A stretch of DNA of 53,038 nt from SKPT01 sp040905445 (GCA_040905445.1 JBBDRN010000010.1:1-53038), one strand, 5' to 3'; shown: positions 1 to 9,378, counted from the first letter of the stretch. The notes: generated from the letters alone by a model not told the origin. Numbers and translations are program-made.

Positions 1-329
1 ACCATCATGTCGACTGCGCCAGCACAGGGGAAGGTGTAGATCACGAGACGCTTACTGTCGGGGTGGTGCTCGCGCACGTGCTCGGCGGTCTGGTAAGACC
101 GCGCCATGTCGGAGCTGTAGATGTGGTCAAACGTCTCGCCCGCGAGGCGGCGTGCAAGACGTCGAGCCTGGCGGTGGCCACGAGGCGTCAGCGGCGGGCC
201 ACGGAAGCCTTCAATTCGCGGGGCGTCGGGCGGGCCCTTCTCGCCGTGGCGGACGAGCACGAGCGTTAGGCCGGTGCGGGTGCGGTAGGGGGCGAGCGTC
301 ATCGGCGGGGCGACCGCGGTGGTGGACAT
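1..329 (-). CDS. Histidine phosphatase (phosphoglycerate mutase-like) family protein, 3' part off the window
   Basis: Reading frame on the reverse strand, open from an ATG at 329 to the left edge, so the C-terminal part is missing. About 26 residues in is LVLVRHGEKG, the RHG motif whose histidine is phosphorylated in the phosphoglycerate mutase / histidine phosphatase superfamily. It is followed by LTPRGHRQARRLA and IYSSDMARSYQTAEH, which match the family's LTxxGxxQA and SxxxRxxQTA blocks. Substrate unknown; members dephosphorylate sugars, nucleotides or proteins. A second in-frame ATG at 302 is an alternative start, and neither has a clear Shine-Dalgarno sequence. Divergently oriented to the glycosidase-like gene at 448, with about 118 bp between them. 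Confidence 0.8.
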   Translation of the reverse strand, partial: MSTTAVAPPMTLAPYRTRTGLTLVLVRHGEKGPPDAPRIEGFRGPPLTPRGHRQARRLARRLAGETFDHIYSSDMARSYQTAEHVREHHPDSKRLVIYTFPCAGAVDMM

Positions 330-447
330 GAGTGCGGATTGTACAACGCCGGGCGCGGGGTCGCCTCACGGCGGCGGCATTTGCGGCACACGCGCCATCA
401 GCCTAGATTGCCTGCCGACCCGCACTTCGCCGACCCGGAGGCAGCTC

Positions 448-1974
448 ATGTCAGATGTGCCCTTGCATGGCGTTTTTGAAGCGGAACTGCGCAGCGCCGA
501 GCGTTTCGACAAGCCGCTGCAGCAGGTCGAGGTGCGCGTACAGCTCACCTCGCCCACCGGCAGACGCCGGACGATCGAGGCGTTCTGGGACGGCGGCAAT
601 GTGTGGCGCTTTCGCTTCAGCCCCGATGAGCCGGGCACGTGGACGTGGCATAGCACGTGCGACCAGGACGAGGCGCTGGCGGCGCAAGGAACGATCGAGT
701 CTCTGGCAGGGGGCATGGCGCGGGGCCCGCTCCGGTTGAGCGAGAGCCGACGCCACTTCGCCCACGCGGATGGCACGCCGTTCTTCTTCCTCGCCGACAC
801 CGCGTGGAACGGCGCGATCAAAGCCAGGCCGGAGGATTGGCGGCAATACCTCGAGCTGCGCGCCCGCCAGGGCTTCACCGTCATCCAGTTCGTGTGCACC
901 CACTGGCGCGCCTACATGGATGAACTGGCGTACGAGGGCGAGCGCCACGTCGAGCCCCGGCCCGCGTTCTTCCAGCGAATGGACGCGGCGGTGCAGGCGA
1001 TCGCGGACGCCGGCCTGCGCCCCGCGCCCGTGGCGCTCTGGGCGCACATGAAGGGCGACCCCGGCGTCGAGCTTGAAGAGGCCGACATCATCCGCCTGAC
1101 GCGCTACATGATCGCCCGCTGGCAGGCTTACGACCCGATCTGGATGCTCGCGGGCGACCTGCGCCCCGGCGAGGGTGTGGGCGAGCGGTGGCGCAACATC
1201 GGGCGCGCCGTGCTGCACGATCAGCCCCACGTGCTCGCGACCATCCATCCTTGTGGCCAGGTCACGCTCAACGGCGAGTTCGACCGCGAGCCCTGGTACA
1301 GCTTCCGCACCTATCAGACCGGCCACGGCAACAGCGACGAGCACCGGCGCTGGGCCGTGCTGGGCGACCCCGCCCGGGAGTGGCGCCACGAGCCAACCCT
1401 GCCCTCGATCAACCTCGAGCCCAACTATGAAAACCATCGCGCCTATGGCCAGCATGAGCACTGGCATCGCGATGACGACGTCCGCCGCGCCAGCTACTGG
1501 AGCCTGCTCGTCATGCCGACCGCGGGTGTGACCTATGGCAACAACGGCATCTGGCCTTGGATGGACGACGCCGGCCCCGCGCCGGGGCATGGCGATCTGC
1601 CCGCCCAGTCGTGGCGCGAGGGCCTCGAGCCGCCGGGCGTGGGCAGCATGACCGTCCTGCGCCGGCTGTTCGACAGCCTGCCATGGACCGAGCTGACGCC
1701 CGCGCGCGAGCTTGTCAACCAGCCGGACGACGTCGACCCGCGCGCGTTCATCGCCGCGGCCGCGACGCCCGATCGCCGCACCGTGGTCGCTTACCTGCCC
1801 GTCGGCGGCGAGGCACCGTTTCAGCCAGAACTACTGCCCGCGCCCATGCGGGCGACGTGGGTCGACCCGCGCGACGGCACGCGGCAGGTGGCGGGGACGG
1901 TGCGCGACGGTGGCGATGCGATGCGCGCGCCGGATGACCGGGACTGGGTGCTGCTGCTGGAGGCGGAGGCGTAG
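448..1974 (+). CDS. DUF5060 / DUF4038 (apiosidase-like) glycoside hydrolase family protein
   Basis: About 508 residues. The ATG at 448 follows GGAG within 10 bases; the frame is open further upstream but without a ribosome site. The N-terminal ~90 residues (PLHGVFEAELRS, FSPDEPGTWTW) look like the DUF5060 beta-sandwich. The rest resembles the DUF4038 TIM barrel: GTPFFFLADTAWNG, a QGFTVIQFV strand, and an acidic NLEPNYEN motif late in the barrel. A C-terminal small beta domain (residues ~420-508) resembles the putative collagen-binding domain of this family. Relatives include apiosidases acting on plant polysaccharide side chains, so carbohydrate cleavage is likely but the substrate is unknown. 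No signal peptide is visible at the chosen start. Faces hyuB convergently, with a repeat element between. Confidence 0.75.
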   Translation: MSDVPLHGVFEAELRSAERFDKPLQQVEVRVQLTSPTGRRRTIEAFWDGGNVWRFRFSPDEPGTWTWHSTCDQDEALAAQGTIESLAGGMARGPLRLSESRRHFAHADGTPFFFLADTAWNGAIKARPEDWRQYLELRARQGFTVIQFVCTHWRAYMDELAYEGERHVEPRPAFFQRMDAAVQAIADAGLRPAPVALWAHMKGDPGVELEEADIIRLTRYMIARWQAYDPIWMLAGDLRPGEGVGERWRNIGRAVLHDQPHVLATIHPCGQVTLNGEFDREPWYSFRTYQTGHGNSDEHRRWAVLGDPAREWRHEPTLPSINLEPNYENHRAYGQHEHWHRDDDVRRASYWSLLVMPTAGVTYGNNGIWPWMDDAGPAPGHGDLPAQSWREGLEPPGVGSMTVLRRLFDSLPWTELTPARELVNQPDDVDPRAFIAAAATPDRRTVVAYLPVGGEAPFQPELLPAPMRATWVDPRDGTRQVAGTVRDGGDAMRAPDDRDWVLLLEAEA

Positions 1975-2092
1975 AGCACCTTCGCCATTCGTCGCGCATC
2001 GGGTGCCACTGGTGGCTTGTCCACCAGTGCCTTGGCGCCACACGGGCGGACAAGCCGTCCGTGCCATCCGCTACGGTTGGATTGAACGCGCT
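1974..2092 (+). repeat. Cloverleaf-like interspersed element, copy C (divergent)
   Basis: Fills the gap between two convergent stop codons. Hairpin 1 is CACTGGTGG-cttgt-CCACCAGTG (perfect 9 bp). Hairpin 2 is CACGGGCGG-acaag-CCGTCCGTG. They are separated by CCTTGGCGCCA and flanked by GGGTGCCAC on the left and GTGCCATCCGCTACG on the right. It ends with ATTGAACGCGC, as copy B at 49322 does. The hairpin arms differ from the other two copies yet still pair, so structure seems better preserved than sequence. Confidence 0.75.
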
Positions 2093-3691
2093 TTACCGCT
2101 GGCCCCATCCCCCGCCGCCGGGCGTCTCGATCTCAACGGCCTCGCCGGCGGCCAGATCCACGGTGCACTTGGCCGCCAGCGGCTTGCGCGTGCCGTCGAT
2201 GCCGATCCGCGTGTTGACGCCGGCTTTTCCGGGTGAACCGCCCGCCAGCCCATAGGGGCGATGTCGGCGGCGCTCGGTCAGCAGCGTCAGCTCCACGGGC
2301 ACATCGAACCGGTAGCGGCGCACCAGCCCATCGCCGCCGCGGTGCAGCCCCGCGCCGCCCGAGCCGCGCCGGATCGCGTACGTCTCGACGAGCAGCGGGT
2401 AAGCGTGCTCCAGCGCCTCGATAGGCGTGTTGCGCGTGTTGGTCATGTGCGTGTGCAGCGCGTCGCCGCCGGCCCCGTCGGGCCCGCCGCCCGCGCCGCC
2501 AGCGAGCGTCTCGTAGTAGGCAAACGGCGCCGCCGGCTCGACGCGCGTGTCGCGCCCGCCCACCGTCAGGTTGTTCATCGACCCCGCCGACGCCGCGGGC
2601 ACGACGTCCGGCAGCGCCCGCGCCAGCGCCCCGAAGATCACGTCGACGATGCGCTGGCTCGTCTCGACGTTCCCTCCTGCCACCGCGGCGGGCGGCAGCG
2701 CGTCGACGACGCTCCCGCGGCGCGTCAGCACCTCGACGCTGCGCAGCACGCCTGAATTGCTCGGAATCTCCGCGGGCGCGAGGCAGCGAAAGACGTACAT
2801 CGCCGCCGACAGCGCGATCGCCCGCACCGCATTGACCGGGCCCGTCACCTGGTCATCGCTCGCGGTCAGGTCGACGGTCGCGCGATCGCCGGCGATCGTC
2901 AGCGTGCAGCGGATCGCGATGTCGATCGTCCCGTGCCCGTCGTCATCCATGTAGTCGCGGAAGTGGTACACGCCGTCGGGCAGCGACGCGATCAGGCTGC
3001 GCGTGAACTTCGCGGTGTAGTCCATCAGCGCCGCCCCCGCCTGCGCGATGCGCGCTGCGCCGTGACGGTCGCAAAGCGACTGCAGGCGATCGATGCCGAC
3101 GTCCAGGGCCGCGAGCTGGGCGCGCAGGTCGCCGCGTCGCTCGCCGGGCGTGCGCGTCCGCTCGCAGAGCCAGTCGATCAGCTCGTCGTCGATGCGGGCC
3201 GGTGCGATGCGCACGCCCTCCTCGTCGATGCTCGTGCTGATGGGCAGCGACCCGGCCGTCTTGCCGCCCACGTCCGCGTGGTGGGCGCGGTTGGCGACGA
3301 AGAAGCGAGGCCGATCCTCGCCGCCCACGAAACAGGGCGCGACGACGGTGATGTCGGGCAGGTGCGTGCCGCCCGCGAAGGGGTCGTTGACGATGAAGCG
3401 GTCGTCCGACCGCATCGTGCCGGGGTCGAAGCGCTCGATGATCGCCTGCACCGACAGCGGCGACGAGCCCAGGTGCACCGGGATGTGCGCCGCCTGGGCG
3501 ATCATCTGGCCCGCGGCGTCGAACAGTGCGCAGGAAAAGTCGCGCCGCTCCTTGATGTTCGGTGAATAGGCCGACCGCATCAGCCGCACGCCCATCTCCT
3601 CGGCGGCGGACGCGAACAGGTGCTTGAAGACCTCCAACTCGATCGCGTCGAGCGCCGGAGCGTCATCGCGACGGTCATCCATCTCCGTCAT
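2093..3691 (-). CDS. hyuB: Hydantoinase B / oxoprolinase family protein
   Basis: 532 residues, matching the HyuB family (roughly 520-600). HyuB works with HyuA in ATP-dependent opening of five-membered cyclic amides such as hydantoins and 5-oxoproline. Recognisable blocks are the start LDAIELEVFKHLF with MRSAYSPNIKERRDFSCALFD, then PVHLGSSPLSV, FIVNDPFAGGTHLPD, and the C-terminal GSGGAGLHRGGDG with TPGGGGWG. The start overlaps the end of hyuA by 17 bp, with CGGAG about 10 bases upstream, so translational coupling is likely. It is the last gene of the ebo/hydantoinase block. The cyclic-amide role is known for the family; the substrate here is unknown. Confidence 0.9.
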   Translation of the reverse strand: MTEMDDRRDDAPALDAIELEVFKHLFASAAEEMGVRLMRSAYSPNIKERRDFSCALFDAAGQMIAQAAHIPVHLGSSPLSVQAIIERFDPGTMRSDDRFIVNDPFAGGTHLPDITVVAPCFVGGEDRPRFFVANRAHHADVGGKTAGSLPISTSIDEEGVRIAPARIDDELIDWLCERTRTPGERRGDLRAQLAALDVGIDRLQSLCDRHGAARIAQAGAALMDYTAKFTRSLIASLPDGVYHFRDYMDDDGHGTIDIAIRCTLTIAGDRATVDLTASDDQVTGPVNAVRAIALSAAMYVFRCLAPAEIPSNSGVLRSVEVLTRRGSVVDALPPAAVAGGNVETSQRIVDVIFGALARALPDVVPAASAGSMNNLTVGGRDTRVEPAAPFAYYETLAGGAGGGPDGAGGDALHTHMTNTRNTPIEALEHAYPLLVETYAIRRGSGGAGLHRGGDGLVRRYRFDVPVELTLLTERRRHRPYGLAGGSPGKAGVNTRIGIDGTRKPLAAKCTVDLAAGEAVEIETPGGGGWGQR

Positions 3692-5804
3692 CGCCTGCTC
3701 CGAGATGCTCGAGAATTAACTGTCCGATCGCGTTGACCGCCAGCGACCATCCCGGCGGAACGACCGTCGTCGCCGAGTATTCCGCGACGATCATCGGCTC
3801 GTCGAAGCGATCACCCGCGTACAGGTCGTCGCGCGTCAGCCGCCGGTACGTCAGCGTGTGCTCCCCGTCATGCACCGCCACCTTGCGGCCGGCGCACCGG
3901 GCCGTCGTGTCCTCGCGCCCGGGCAGGCGGGGCATGCGCACCGGCTGGCCGCGCACCTCGCTGGTCAGGCGCACCGTAACGACCTCGATCGCCCGATCCG
4001 TCGGCGCGTAGCCGTACAGCCGTTGATGCTCCCGGCGAAACGCATCGAGCACGTCGCCGTCGTCGAGCGGAACCGTCAGCTCATACGACTGGCCGGCATA
4101 GCGCAGATCAACCGCGCGCGCATCGTGGCGATCGTGCGTCGCCGCCGTCTCCGCCGCCATCGCCTCATCCGCCTGCGCCTCGAGCGCCGCCAGGGCCCGC
4201 GCGACGTCACCACGCTGCGAGATCGGCTCCGCCTGCGCGTCCGTCGGCTCGATCGTGAGCATCAGCGCATGCGAGAACGTGTACCGCGGCCCCGCGCCGA
4301 GCATGCCCACCGCGCTGAGCAACCCCGGATGGTTGGGCACGAGCACGCGACGCATGCCGATCGCCTCGGCGAGGCGGCAGGCATGCAGTCCCCCCGCGCC
4401 GCCGAACGGCACGAGCGCGTAGTCGCGCGGATCGCGCCCGCGCTGCAGCGAAATGCGTCCAATGGCGCGCGCCATCGTCGCCTCCGCCACGCGAAGAATC
4501 CCCGCGGCGGTGCGCTCAATGTTGAGCCCCGCCTGCTGCGCGACGCGGTGCACCGCCTTGACTGCCGCGCCGCGATTGACGCGCAGGCTCTCGCCCAGCC
4601 GCTGGTCCGCCGGGATGTGTCCGAGCACGACATGCGCGTCGGTGACCGTCGCGAGCAGCTCGCCGCGCTGCCGCCCGTAGCACGCCGGCCCCGGCTCGGC
4701 GCCCGCGGAGCGCGGCCCGACGCGCAGCGCGCCGCCCTCGTCGATCCACGCGATCGATCCGCCGCCGGCGCCCACCGTGTGCATGTCGATCATCGGCAGG
4801 CGCACCGGCACGCCGCCCGCCTCGCCTTCGCTCGTGAGCAGCGGATCGCCGCGGCACAGCGCGACGTCTGTGCTCGTGCCGCCCATATCGAACGTGATCA
4901 CACCCGCCGACGCGACCTCCGCCCCCGCCACGGCCCCCGCCGACGCCGCGTCCGCCATCTGCGCCGCCTGCGCCGCGCCGAGCACACCGCCGGCCGGCCC
5001 CGACAGCACCGTGCGCACCGGTGCGTGGCGGATTGCCCGCGGCGGCAACGTCCCGCCGTGCGACGCCATGACGCGCAGCCGCGATTCGCCGAGTTCACGC
5101 GTCAATCGATCGAGGTAACGCACCATGCGCGGTGCGACCACGGCATTGACCACGCATGTCGCCGTGCGCTCATACTCGCGATACTCCGGCAGCAACTCGT
5201 GCGACACGGTCAGGTGAACGTCCGCGCCAAGCTTGCCGCGCAGCCGCTCCGCCACCAGTCGCTCGTGCGCGCTGTTGGCGTAGCTGTGCAGCAGGCACAC
5301 CGCCACGGCCTCGACTTTCATCGCCCGCAGCCGGCCGGCGATCTCATCGATCTGCCTCACGCTCGGTTTGACGAGCACCTGTCCATCATGCGTCACGCGC
5401 TCGCGTACGCCCAGCCGCGCATCCGCACCGATCAGCGCCGGCTCGCGACGCGGCACGCGCGCGTAGAGCTCCGGCCGATCCTGCCGCGCGATCGCAAGCA
5501 CGTCCTCGAATCCCGCGGTCGTTACGAGCGCCGCCGGCGCTGATGCATGCTCCAGCAGCGCGTTGGTCGCCATGGTCGAGCCATGCACGACGTTGGGCGT
5601 CGACTTCCGTCGCGGGCCGAGCTGCAGCGCGGCGAGCAGCGCGTCGATGCCGGCGAGCACCGCCTGGGCCGGGTCGCCCGGCGTCGAGAGCAGCTTGTAG
5701 GTCCCCAGGAGTCGCTGATCCGCGTCTACCGCGACGAGGTCGGTGAACGTCCCGCCCGTGTCGACGCCGATGCGAAGTTGACCTGCGTGATTAGCCGTCA
5801 TCAA
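3675..5804 (-). CDS. hyuA: Hydantoinase A / oxoprolinase family ATP-dependent subunit
   Basis: 709 residues, near the usual 650-720 for HyuA. The N-terminal actin-fold ATP-binding signature RIGVDTGGTFTDLVAVD is at about residues 10-26. Further blocks are NVVHGSTMATNALLE, VLSGPAGGVLGA, TFDMGGTSTDVALC and FGGAGGLHACRLAEA. The start overlaps the end of the eboF-like gene by 14 bp and the 3' end overlaps hyuB, so all three are probably translated from one mRNA. Family members hydrolyse hydantoins, N-methylhydantoin or 5-oxoproline using ATP. Its position inside an ebo operon is unusual and is discussed in the findings. Confidence 0.92.
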   Translation of the reverse strand: MMTANHAGQLRIGVDTGGTFTDLVAVDADQRLLGTYKLLSTPGDPAQAVLAGIDALLAALQLGPRRKSTPNVVHGSTMATNALLEHASAPAALVTTAGFEDVLAIARQDRPELYARVPRREPALIGADARLGVRERVTHDGQVLVKPSVRQIDEIAGRLRAMKVEAVAVCLLHSYANSAHERLVAERLRGKLGADVHLTVSHELLPEYREYERTATCVVNAVVAPRMVRYLDRLTRELGESRLRVMASHGGTLPPRAIRHAPVRTVLSGPAGGVLGAAQAAQMADAASAGAVAGAEVASAGVITFDMGGTSTDVALCRGDPLLTSEGEAGGVPVRLPMIDMHTVGAGGGSIAWIDEGGALRVGPRSAGAEPGPACYGRQRGELLATVTDAHVVLGHIPADQRLGESLRVNRGAAVKAVHRVAQQAGLNIERTAAGILRVAEATMARAIGRISLQRGRDPRDYALVPFGGAGGLHACRLAEAIGMRRVLVPNHPGLLSAVGMLGAGPRYTFSHALMLTIEPTDAQAEPISQRGDVARALAALEAQADEAMAAETAATHDRHDARAVDLRYAGQSYELTVPLDDGDVLDAFRREHQRLYGYAPTDRAIEVVTVRLTSEVRGQPVRMPRLPGREDTTARCAGRKVAVHDGEHTLTYRRLTRDDLYAGDRFDEPMIVAEYSATTVVPPGWSLAVNAIGQLILEHLGAGDDGDG

Positions 5805-7203
5805 ATAGCGAGCTCAAGATCACCTCGCGCACGCGCTCACACGCCACCGCCTGCCCCGCCACCCCCACCACATCCCCCGCCACATCCCCCGCCACGTGCG
5901 ACGGCAGGATCATAACCGGCCCCTGCCCCGCCTGCTGATCGACGCGCCCGTGCGAGCCGCGCACCAGCCTGTTGTCCAGCGGCACGACATCCAGCAGCGA
6001 GCGCAGCCCCAGCACGTTGCGCTTGAACAGCCGCCAGCCAACGTGGGCCGCGGGCCAGCGCCACGCCGGGTTGATGAACAGCTCGCGCGGATCGAAGCCG
6101 GGCTTGCGGTGAATCTCGACCGTGCGTGCAAAGTCCGGCGCCCGCGCCTCGTCGAGCCAGTAGTCGTAGCAGAACCACCGCCCGTGCCCGGCGACGAGCA
6201 CCAGCTCACCCGATCGCGGATGATCGAGCCCCCGCGTCGCCTGCTGCTCGCGGTCGAGCACCTCGTCGACGCCCGGTGTTGCGCGACACAACGCCGACAC
6301 GCGCGCGATCTGCCCGGCATTCTTCACATAAACATGCGCCACCTGGTGGTCCGCCACGGCGAACGCATCCGACGCCCCAGCCTCCAGCAGCTCAAGTCCA
6401 TCCTCGACGCGCACACGCAGCAGCCCCGCTTCGCGCAGCACCTGGTTGATCGCGATCGCATCATCCACCGCCTCGACGCCGTATTCGCTGACAACGATCA
6501 CCCGTCGACCGGCACGCTCCAGGTGCGCCGCCAGCCGGCCCACCTCGGCGTCGACCGCCGCCGCCTCGCCCGCGATGCGCTCATCGTGCGGCCCCCACTT
6601 CTGCAGCGGGTAGTCCAGGTGCGGCAGATAGACCAGCATCAGTGTCGGGTCGTGTTGCTCCTGCACGTGCATCGCCGCGTCGACGATCCACCGCGTCGAC
6701 GTGATGTCCGCCGCAGGACCCCAATACCTGAAAAGTGGAAACGTCCCCAGCTCGCGCTGCAACTCGTCGCGCAGGTCGCCCGGCTCACTGTAGCAGTCCG
6801 GCAGCTTGCGGCCGTCCGCCTTGTACATCGGCCGCACGTTCAGCACGACGTCGGCACTCGCGTAGGTGTTGTGCCACCAGAACAGGTTGGCGCACGTCAC
6901 CGACGCATCACGCTGACGGGCGGCCGCCCACACCGGCTGCGCGGCCATGAGATGACTCGACCGATTCCAGAATCGCACCTCCGCGATGTCGCGAAAGTAC
7001 CAACCGTTGGCGACGATGCCATGCTCGCGCACCGGCGCACCGGTGAGCATCGATGCCTGCACCGTGCACGTGACGGCCGGCAGCGTCGGCACGAGGTCCA
7101 CCACCCGCCCGCGCTCCGCCAGCGCGCGCAGGTGCGGCGTGTGCGCACCCATCAGCGAGCGCGTCAAGCCAACCACGTTGAGCACCGCCGTTGGATGCGC
7201 CAT
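5791..7203 (-). CDS. eboF: EboF-like alkaline phosphatase-fold phosphodiesterase / nucleotide pyrophosphatase
   Basis: 470 residues. The fold is suggested by PTLPAVTCTVQASMLTG (the region that carries the Thr nucleophile in type I phosphodiesterases), LPHLDYPLQKWGPHDERI (the D..H metal-site loop), VAGHGRWFCYDYW and HRKPGFDPRELF. The expected N-terminal metal-binding Asp is replaced (NVVGLTR), and the usual SDHG loop reads SEYGV, so the metal site is divergent or the activity altered. The C-terminal stretch around residue 435-455 is a VAG-rich insert encoded by a CCCCCGCCAC-type repeat. Conserved member of the ebo cluster, which in the cyanobacterium Nostoc punctiforme helps move a scytonemin precursor to the periplasm. 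Downstream it overlaps hyuA. Confidence 0.8.
   Translation of the reverse strand: MAHPTAVLNVVGLTRSLMGAHTPHLRALAERGRVVDLVPTLPAVTCTVQASMLTGAPVREHGIVANGWYFRDIAEVRFWNRSSHLMAAQPVWAAARQRDASVTCANLFWWHNTYASADVVLNVRPMYKADGRKLPDCYSEPGDLRDELQRELGTFPLFRYWGPAADITSTRWIVDAAMHVQEQHDPTLMLVYLPHLDYPLQKWGPHDERIAGEAAAVDAEVGRLAAHLERAGRRVIVVSEYGVEAVDDAIAINQVLREAGLLRVRVEDGLELLEAGASDAFAVADHQVAHVYVKNAGQIARVSALCRATPGVDEVLDREQQATRGLDHPRSGELVLVAGHGRWFCYDYWLDEARAPDFARTVEIHRKPGFDPRELFINPAWRWPAAHVGWRLFKRNVLGLRSLLDVVPLDNRLVRGSHGRVDQQAGQGPVMILPSHVAGDVAGDVVGVAGQAVACERVREVILSSLFDDG
5854..5895 (-). repeat. CCCCCGCCAC-type low-complexity repeat inside eboF
   Basis: Four imperfect copies of a CCCCGCCAC(A) motif in a row, read on the reverse strand as the VAG/VAGD repeat near the C-terminus of EboF. 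The same motif recurs at 11751-11803 in eboD and in several other genes of the window. Confidence 0.6.
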
Positions 7204-7246
7204 AATCTTTCCGTCTAGCCGCTGTGCCCCGATGCCGCGCCCATGC

Positions 7247-8206
7247 TCACGTCCCTGCGATGCGGCGATGCAGGAGCACCGTCACGCTGAAGCACGCCAC
7301 CGCCACACCGCTCACCGTCCACCAGCCCACCAGGGCGAGCACGTACGCATCAAAAAGCGCGATGCCCGCAAGATACCCCATGACCGCACGCTTCGTCTGC
7401 CCGATGGCCAGCAGCCGCCACGCCCACGCCAGCCACGCGACCAGCAGCGCCGCCGCGACGGCCAGCGCGATCATTTCGTCGAATGTCCCCGCCCCCGCCT
7501 CCGCCCCCAGCGCCAGCCCGGGCAGCAGGGCGAGGCCCATCGCAACCGCGCCCGCCGCATGCACCCGCCCCCCCGCGCGCGACCGCGCGTCTGTCGCCTC
7601 GCCGCGCGCGATCAGCGTCACGACGGTCGTGTACCCGGCGAGACCGATCGCCGCCGGTACGACCAGCGCCCCCCATGCCGCCGCGCTCGCCGGGAACATC
7701 GACGCGGCCGTCATGTAGACGAGCGCCCGGCAAGCGCCCATCAGCGCTGCCGCCCACGCCGATCGCTTGTGCACGATGTCGTAGAGCACGATCGCCGCGA
7801 CGAGCACGAGCCCGAGCACGAGCATGCGCTGCCATTGCTCATGCGTCATCAGCAGCGCGAGCCCGCCGGCGAAGCAGGCGCATACCGCCGCGCCCGCCGC
7901 CGGCACACTCACCCCCCCCGCGGCGCGGGGCGGGGGGGGCCGCTCGCGCCGGTCGACCTCGACATCCACCACGTCGTTGAGCATCATCCCCCCGACGTAG
8001 AGCAGGCTCATGGCTACGAGCAGCCCGAGGCTCTCGTTCATCACCAGCACCGCGAGTTGCCAGCGCTCCACCGGCGGCACGAACACCTGCCCCGACGCCG
8101 CGCCCGCCAGGAACCCCAGCACCATCCCCATGAGCACGTTCGACCACACCGTCGGCAGGTTCGACACCCGCGCCAGCTCCATCCAAGCCCGCAGCCGCGC
8201 GCTCAT
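7247..8206 (-). CDS. eboC: UbiA-like prenyltransferase-fold membrane protein EboC
   Basis: About 319 residues with seven to nine hydrophobic segments. The ATG at 8206 overlaps the eboE stop codon (ATGA), which decides the start over an upstream in-frame ATG. NLPTVWSNVLMG and the Asp-rich motif NDVVDVEVDRRERP match UbiA-superfamily site 1. The second Asp-rich motif is not evident: TLIARGEATDARSR occupies that region. This is consistent with EboC being named a UbiA-like protein rather than a proven prenyltransferase. Inner membrane; in characterised ebo clusters it contributes to metabolite precursor traffic. Confidence 0.88.
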   Translation of the reverse strand: MSARLRAWMELARVSNLPTVWSNVLMGMVLGFLAGAASGQVFVPPVERWQLAVLVMNESLGLLVAMSLLYVGGMMLNDVVDVEVDRRERPPPPRAAGGVSVPAAGAAVCACFAGGLALLMTHEQWQRMLVLGLVLVAAIVLYDIVHKRSAWAAALMGACRALVYMTAASMFPASAAAWGALVVPAAIGLAGYTTVVTLIARGEATDARSRAGGRVHAAGAVAMGLALLPGLALGAEAGAGTFDEMIALAVAAALLVAWLAWAWRLLAIGQTKRAVMGYLAGIALFDAYVLALVGWWTVSGVAVACFSVTVLLHRRIAGT

Positions 8207-9378
8207 GGCCCGACCACCTGCGCGCGCAGCCACGCCAGCTCGCGGGCGATCCCGTCCGCCAGATCATCGACGCGCAGCGCCGCCGGCAGCACGGGCCACG
8301 CATACGTCTCCGCCTCGAACGCGCGCACGCCCCGCGCCAGCGCCTCGGGCAGGCACGCCTCGATCGCGCTGCGCGTCGTGCCGATCAACGCGAAACTATC
8401 GAGGTAGATCGGCACGTGAAAGTGCACGCGCCATTCGCCGCGTGCCTCGCCGCCGCCCACCGACGCCAGCGCCTCGGGCAGGTCCTCGAAAAACCGCACC
8501 ACGCCGGTGCCATCGCGCACGCACGTCTGGTGCAGATAGCGATCCTCCGCAAATCCGCGCAGCATCCGCAGCGCCGCGTCGCGATCGCGCGGCGTCATTT
8601 CATCGAACGTGATGCGCAGGGCTGACGACACCTGCACCTTGCCGACGAGCAACCCGGCGTCGTCGTATCGCCGCAGCGCCTCGCCCTGGTCCTCGAACAT
8701 CACCGCCGCGTGGCAGATATCGTGACATATGCGCAGATACGATTTGACGCTCGCGTCGTCCGCGTGGCCGAGCAGATGTTTGTGAAAATAGGCCACCGCC
8801 TGCTCGCTTGTGCCCAGCACGCAGCCGGGCTCCGGCTCGAGGTCGACGTGAATCAGCCTGCCCGTGTCCAGTTCGAGACGCGCCAGGTGGTGCACCAGGT
8901 CTAGCAACTGCTTCGCCGCGTCGCGCTTGCCATCGTGGCTGTCCATCATCGCCGGCCAACCGATCGGCAGCGTCGAGATGCTTCCCTCGCCATGCTCCGG
9001 CAGCAGCGCCGCGAGAATGCGCGCCAGGTCCAGCGTGTAGGCCAGGCGACGCGGATCCGCCCAGTCCGGCTCATAGACGCGATGCTTGACGCGCGGCTCG
9101 TGAAAATCACCAAACGGAAACCCGTTGAGCGTGAACACGAACAGCCCGTGCGCATCGAGCCAATCGCGCAACTCGTCGACGCGCCCGTCGTCGAGCACCC
9201 TACGGGCCGCGGCGGCGGAAAGCCACAGCCCCACGCCCATCGGCTCGTCCGGGCTGAACCGCTGCCTGACCGCGACCGCGTGCCGCTCCAGGTTCGCCAG
9301 CGTCTCGTCGAACGTCACCCCGGCGTGCACGTTCGTGCAGTAGCCGAGGATGGCGGAGCAGTCGCGAGGGTTCGGCAT
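8203..9378 (-). CDS. eboE: Metabolite traffic protein EboE (xylose isomerase-like TIM barrel)
   Basis: About 391 residues. It begins MPNPRDCSAILGYCTNVHAG; the TNVHAG block near the N-terminus is typical of EboE. TIM-barrel blocks are LWLSAAAARRVLDD, FTLNGFPFGDFH, and a metal-site-like HVDLEPEPGC with ICHDICHAAVMFED, which supply acidic and His residues as in sugar-phosphate isomerases. The frame extends 12 codons upstream, but that extension is an 8-bp-period repeat, so ATG 9378 is preferred. The 3' end overlaps eboC by 4 bp. No Shine-Dalgarno is visible at this start because the repeat lies there. Biochemical activity of EboE is not established. Confidence 0.88.
   Translation of the reverse strand: MPNPRDCSAILGYCTNVHAGVTFDETLANLERHAVAVRQRFSPDEPMGVGLWLSAAAARRVLDDGRVDELRDWLDAHGLFVFTLNGFPFGDFHEPRVKHRVYEPDWADPRRLAYTLDLARILAALLPEHGEGSISTLPIGWPAMMDSHDGKRDAAKQLLDLVHHLARLELDTGRLIHVDLEPEPGCVLGTSEQAVAYFHKHLLGHADDASVKSYLRICHDICHAAVMFEDQGEALRRYDDAGLLVGKVQVSSALRITFDEMTPRDRDAALRMLRGFAEDRYLHQTCVRDGTGVVRFFEDLPEALASVGGGEARGEWRVHFHVPIYLDSFALIGTTRSAIEACLPEALARGVRAFEAETYAWPVLPAALRVDDLADGIARELAWLRAQVVGP

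Noticed and set aside
451..1590. 379-codon reverse open frame opposite the glycosidase-like gene
   Set aside because: No motif; the forward frame has family signatures and a ribosome site.
3858..5543. 561-codon forward open frame opposite hyuA
   Set aside because: Arg/His-rich translation with no motif; a shadow of hyuA, which has clear conserved blocks on the other strand.
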